A stretch of DNA of 64,000 bases from Escallonia rubra (lineage: Eukaryota > Streptophyta > Magnoliopsida > Escalloniales > Escalloniaceae). The stretch's first letter is position 1, and each line of letters begins with the position of its first letter. Location: positions 119,792 through 183,791 of the forward strand of contig JAVXUO010000520.1 in NCBI GenBank assembly GCA_033065855.1, read 5' to 3'. A program made the translations under genes and the position numbers. Under the pieces are notes generated by a model. That model made no database searches. It was not told the origin of the DNA and was given only the letters and a program-made list of their open reading frames with translations. This document shows, one piece after another, positions 59,347-64,000 of the stretch.

Positions 59347-62300
59347 TAGAGTTGCCAAACAAGCGGGGCGGCCCGTGGTCCGGCCTTAAGATGGTTCGGG
59401 CTGGCCCGGTCCTAAACGTGAACAGTGGCGGCCCTAACCCATAGGGCCAAGGCCAGGTTTACAATTTCCCTCAAAAAATCCAACCCTGCCCGGCCTTAAA
59501 AAGGCCGCGGTCAAGCCCTAAAAAATGGGCTGGCCCGAAACCGGGCCATTTTTTAGGGACAAAGCCCAACCCCCATGATTTTTTGAATTTGCAGATTTCC
59601 CCCTCATTCCCCCCTTTTTGCAAAATTCCACTCCCCCCCCCAAAAAACAGCTATATAACGACTAGTTTGGGGGTATTTTTGTCCAACAAATTTCAAACAA
59701 CTTTTTATGTTTTTTTACACTTTTACCCTCCTAACAACTATAAACAACTAGTTTTAAGGTGCCTTTTGGTCTTTTGTGTACTTTAAAAATCTATAAATTG
59801 ACACTCTTTCTTTCACATTTTTCACACCAATCTTCCCACTATCTCTTATCTAAAATTTTACATTTCAACAAGCTTTGCTACCATTGTTATTAAGTACTAA
59901 CCCTCTCCAATTTTCAATTACAAGTATTAATTAATTATTTACTATTCTTATTCCTTTGCATTTAGTTACTCTTACTAAATTCTACAAGCTTTGTTAGCAT
60001 TGTTATTTGTTATTAAGTACTAACTCTCTCGAATTTTCAATTATAATTATTATTTAATTACTGCTCTTATTCCTTTGCATTTAGTTACTCTTACTAGTTT
60101 TATTTTTCATTCTAGTAAAAAACAATTAGTGTCAAGCACCACGACCACTGCCACTACACCAATCCAAGCACCACCATAACCATTCGATTATGTAGTTTCA
60201 GCACGAATGAGTACAGGTTGTATAGATAGCCATGCCATTTAGGAGTTTAACCAAAACATTCCAGATCTTGAATATACATCCTCACAAGATACCCCGCATT
60301 ATAGTTAAGGATGCAGCTCGGATGGCGAAGCTACTACTCCGGGGTAGAATTTTAACCCGATGAGCTGTCATCATGGTGAAGGGCCAAGCAATCCTTCCGA
60401 TAGTCCGCCAAAAGTCCAAAAGGCAAAAAAAAAAAAACAAGTGTTGGGATCATTTTGATGATATTATTGTGGATGGCATCCGAAGAGCTCGATGTAAGTA
60501 ATGTAGTAAATTATCTTCGTGAGGTAGTGGTAATGGACATCTTAATAGGCATTACCCTATGTGTGCACCTAAACAAGGCCATGTCGAACCTAGCCAAACA
60601 CAGTTATCTTTTGATGGTAAGTTATTTGTTTATAATCAGCGAGAGCAAAGAGACGGTCTTGCTGAATTTATTATTGATGATGAATAACCTTTTAATTTTG
60701 CCGATAATGTTAAGCACTCTAGATATATGAACACTTACGTGCAACCTTTGTATAAAAAAGTTCATAGAAATACAACTAGATCCAATACACTTAGACAATA
60801 TAATGCTACTAAAGCACGCTTGATTAATTAATTTGATAATTTTGATGGTAAAGTTAGTCTTACTTCTGATGTTTGGTAATATTCTCTTACTTTTGTTAGT
60901 TATGCTTGTGTGACGGCCTATTGGATTGATTCTGATTGGACCATGAACAAGAGAATCATCACTTTCAAACTCTTTCCTTATTTGCATGATGCAATTAACG
61001 TTGCTACTATTACAATTAATGCATGTACTATGTGTAAAATAAAGAACGAGATTATGAGTATCAGTTTTGATAATGCTTCTAACAATAAAGCTGTAGTTGC
61101 AGTCTTAAAGGAAAACCTTCAACCTGTACTTGCTGGTGATTTATTTCATATTCCATGTGTTTAACATATAATTAATTTAATTTTTCAAGATGGTTTAGCT
61201 GCTGCAGGAGATATTCTCCAAAAAAATGAGGGGTATGTCAGCGTTTATTAATAGTTTGGTTCTGAGAACACAACAATTTAATACTTTGTGTGTTCAATAT
61301 AATTTTCCACGTAGAAGACCACTTACAGATGTCGTCTATAGGTGGAACTCCACATATCATATGGTTTTACATGTTTTAGTATACAAAGAAATGCATTTTC
61401 CTACTAACCACGTTCCCAGAAGGCTTGCCAACTCCCGCGGAATTGCAGATGGCTGCACACCTATCTGATTTTTTTGAAGTATTTTACACGTCTACAATAT
61501 ATTGTCTGGTACGTACTATTTCACATCCCCTATCGCTATAGCAGAAATTCTCAAAATGGCTACAATTTTCACGAAATGGAGATATGTAGGACCCTTTCAG
61601 GAAATAGTAAAGAGATGGACAAAAATTTTAATAAATATTGAAAGAAATTGCCTATTATTTTTGTTGTAGCCACTTGTTTGGATCCTAGGTTAAAGTTGAA
61701 TGGTGTCAACATATCGATACAAGAGATATCAAGACTAATGTGCTATACAGATGCAGACACATCCAAACTTACAACAAAAGTGAGCACGACATTGGACAAT
61801 TTGTGCAACCTATATCATAATTCTGCTGACGTACGCAGGCGAGCTTCATTTTTGAGTGGTGAAATGTATTATGTGCCATACCTTAAGGGCCTTGAATATC
61901 TAGTAGCAAAACAACTATCAGGGGAATGTACTTCTAGTTCGGCAGGATCGTCTACTTTTATTTCTTTTGATGAGATTGATTTGCAGGTCAATACTAATCA
62001 TTATTCTGCTTTATCAATGGAAGAGAAGGTTAATTTTAATTTGTTAATTTTCTGAAAACAAAATGAAAAAATTTATAAAAATTTATCCCAAATTGTCCGG
62101 GATGTACTGTCAGTACAAGCCGCCACAATTGCTTCAGAATCGGCATTTTCAGCCAGCGGTAGGGTGTTGGATGATAGGAGGAGTCATCTTAACCCCGAGC
62201 AAGATAAATCGAATTATGTGTATGTTAGAAAGATTATCTTGATGCGAAATATTGCGAGCAAGATAAATCGATTGATGATAGGAAGAACAACGATTTAGAC

Positions 62301-62441
62301 GTCGAAACACTTCCAGATGAGCCGTACCCAAGCCCGGATAAAAGGAAGAGGGCTTATGAACAAATTTATCTTCAATTTAATTCCTCCGCAAAGTTAAAAA
62401 TGAATAAGAAGAATTTTTGAAAGAAAAATAATAATTTTTTT
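59347..62441 (+). mobile_element. BED-finger hAT transposon, decayed, right end not seen
   Basis: Begins TAGAGTTGCCAAAC, a variant of the TAGAGGTGTCAAA terminus at 23972. Its GC-rich subterminal zone (59365-59560) lines up with the ends of the elements at 17640 and 23972, including the shared GGCCCTAACCCATAGGGCC phrase. A transposase pseudogene fills 60430-62420. Before a right terminus is reached, a CACTA end interrupts at 62442, so the element probably continues beyond that insertion. Confidence 0.75.
60430..62420 (+). pseudogene. hAT transposase (BED and hATC domains), disabled
   Basis: Order of parts: a BED finger (CWDHFDDIIVDG, then RARCK...CSK and HLNRHYP, 60437-60580) and a DNA-binding/linker block (HRNTTRSNTLRQYNATKARLI near 60770-60830). 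Next come core blocks (LTSDVW near 60860; SYACVTAYWIDSDWTMNKRI at 60897-60960; ISFDNASNNKAVV near 61060) and the loop (DPRLKLNG near 61680). Last is the hATC dimerisation domain (ASESAFSASGRVLDDRRSHL, 62130-62200) and a tail PDEPYPSPDKRKRAY. Reading needs all three frames and crosses many stops, for example near 60497, 60688, 60830 and 60878, so it is a pseudogene. It is the only transposase in the window able in principle to explain the GGGCCGGGCC hAT derivatives. Confidence 0.85.
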
Positions 62442-62929
62442 CACTACAAGAAAACAAGGATTTTGCGACGGACTTTTAGCGACATGAGGAATTCCGTCGC
62501 TAAAACGTCTTTCAGGGACGGATAATCCCGTTGGTAAAATGTCCGTCGTTAAAAACATTATAAGTGATGAAAAGGTACCGTCGTTAAAGATATCTTTTGT
62601 CGACAGGCTTATAGCGACGGTGTCATTCCGTCGCTAAANGTCCTTACATAAAACAGCTTCATCTTTTTTTCACCCTCGCCCTGTTTCTCGGTCTCTCACG
62701 CTCTCCCACTCACCGGCGATATTTTTTCCGGCGTTCTCCACCTCCGGCGACCCACCTTCGGCGACATCACCGCCCCCCCCCCCCCCCCACGTCATGCCCC
62801 TCCATATCTGCGTGCCACCAACGCCACGCCACCAATTCCCTCCATTGCCTCGCCACCAAGGCCTTCCATAGCCGTCGCGCCATCAACACCGCCACCGCTG
62901 CCGCCGCCGCACCACGTCTCTGTATGTCC

Positions 62930-63030
62930 ATTTGCCCTAATTTGCTTTAAGGCATGTTTAAGCGCCATTTGCCCTAATTTTCTTAAGTTCTGATTTATGT
63001 CCATTGGCCCTAATTGGAACTTGCCCTAAT
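62930..63030. repeat. Short dispersed TTGCCCTAATTT repeats
   Basis: The phrase (T)TGCCCTAATTT or GGCCCTAATT occurs four times within about 100 bp in the CACTA interior. Confidence 0.7.
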
Positions 63031-63374
63031 TTGTTTCTGGAATTATGACATGTTTAATATAATTTCAATTATTTTTAATTGCTGATGGAATTGATTTTGT
63101 AACTGATGGAATTAGTTTGTTTAATTGCTGATGGAATTGATGCCCATATTTGTATATTACTATTACTAGAAAGTATGGAGAATTGAGATTGTTGACGGAG
63201 GATGGGACCCAATTGAATTCCGATATTGGATATGTGATTTAGTTGAAAGGTGGGTTGAAATTAGGTTAATATAATTAGGTTAACGCGATAATAATTTAGT
63301 TGAAACATGTCATTTAAAACCCCCACCGCCGTGAGGCAGTGTGTTCCAAAGGCAATCTGCTGAGAGAAAACGTA

Positions 63375-63665
63375 GGTGTGTGCTTTAGTGTGTGCTCTGT
63401 GTGGGTGCGTTAGAGTGAGCTCTGTGTGCCGGTTAATGTGTGCCCTGCGTGAGTGCATGAGTGTTGTGATGTGTGCGTGCGTGAGTGTATGCGGTGTAGG
63501 TGTGTCGCGTGTATTTGTGTGAGTGCAAGGAGTTGTCGAGGCAGCTATGTGTGTGTGACTTATGTGTTCGGTAGTGTGTACAATGAATAGTACATTGGTG
63601 TGAGGTGCTTGTGTTGTATTGAGTGTGCAAGTGGGATTGAATGTGGTTGCTTATGTGTGTCTATA
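63375..63665. repeat. GT-rich minisatellite-like tract
   Basis: Irregular runs of GTGTGTGC, GTGAGTGC and GTGTGTGCTC words over about 290 bp. His/Thr-rich frames on the minus strand here are artefacts of this composition. Confidence 0.75.
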
Positions 63666-64000
63666 AGAGGAGAGGGACTGCTGAAGTTATTAGAGGGTGG
63701 AAGTGAATAAATGTGCGCATACATGTGTATACAAATTAGCGTAGTAAAAGGCGAGAGCATTTGGGTAGCATACTTTGGTCATTAACTTGTGAAATTCTAC
63801 AGTAAGATACCTTGGATTACGTTAGAATTTTGGATCATGTGCACATAAAACCCTATACTATGTGGGCGGGTGCGTGTTTCACCCCAATGTTTCAATTTTG
63901 GCTCAATTCACCTTAATGTTTCTCAATTTGAGCGTAATTTACCAATTGACGGCCTGAACTCCAATTTCTTGGATGCCAGTCAACCTTTTATGGGTAAAAT

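Larger units (their letters stand above)
62442..64000. mobile_element. CACTA (En/Spm) transposon end, running off the window
   Basis: Starts CACTACAAGAAAA, the standard plant CACTA terminus. Over the next 200 bp come at least six subterminal copies of TTTAGCGACGG or its complement CCGTCGCTAAA (62466-62638). The interior has a poly-C run (62773-62789), GC-rich DNA and no recognised transposase domain up to 64000. The second end lies outside the window, so its size is unknown. One ambiguous base (N) is at 62639. Confidence 0.85.

Noticed and set aside
63261-63760. His/Thr-rich frames on the minus strand
   Set aside because: Produced by GT-rich repeats; no domain or codon-use support.

Overview
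The window looks like a transposon-rich stretch of a eudicot nuclear genome. Evidence is spliced genes with GT-AG introns, AT-rich intergenic DNA, and plant families of Helitron, hAT, Mutator, CACTA, Tourist, Stowaway, TRIM and LINE elements. Three host genes are supportable: the 3' half of an XRN4/EIN5-type 5'-3' exoribonuclease (4147-14722, + strand, 13 exons) and two intact intronless carboxylesterases of the HSR203J class (25955-26965 and 47810-48817, both +). The other long reading frames are low-complexity or transposon-derived. No RNA gene was recognised.

Layout. 1-4146: non-autonomous elements, including a 1.3-kb foldback; no upstream XRN4 exon was found. 4.1-14.7 kb: XRN4 exons with transposon-like insertions in two introns. 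15-19 kb: intergenic DNA with a LINE scrap and a hAT derivative. 19.0-21.0 kb: part of a large non-coding LTR element with regular short dyads. 21.0-23.0 kb: a young nested palindrome of about 2 kb, whose core foldback carries ten GTCCGC..GCGGAC dyads in mirror order. 22.5-27.2 kb and 39.2-49.1 kb: two copies (A and B) of a segmental duplication, each with a decayed LINE piece and one carboxylesterase. Copy A later received a 1.1-kb hAT; copy B received a 5.9-kb Mutator-like element and a 313-bp TRIM. Between them lie a Tourist-like MITE, a Stowaway MITE, a LINE piece, a 1.3-kb hAT and a 3.6-kb Helitron. 52.3-58.7 kb: a second, smaller direct duplication (C1 and C2), with a Tourist-like MITE in C1 and a 4.4-kb LTR element in C2. 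59.3-62.4 kb: a decayed BED-finger hAT, interrupted at 62442 by the end of a CACTA element that runs off the window.

How it fits together. The carboxylesterase copies share coding sequence, TATA-box promoters and 3' flanks, so they are tandem paralogues; their W-box content differs. Because the A/B and C1/C2 copies carry different insertions, the window supplies its own empty sites. These confirm five insertions and put them after the duplications. The most unusual structure is the nested palindrome at 21.0-23.0 kb. It combines a dyad-rich foldback, TA repeats, an inverted copy of neighbouring DNA and a junction with about 6 bp of microhomology.
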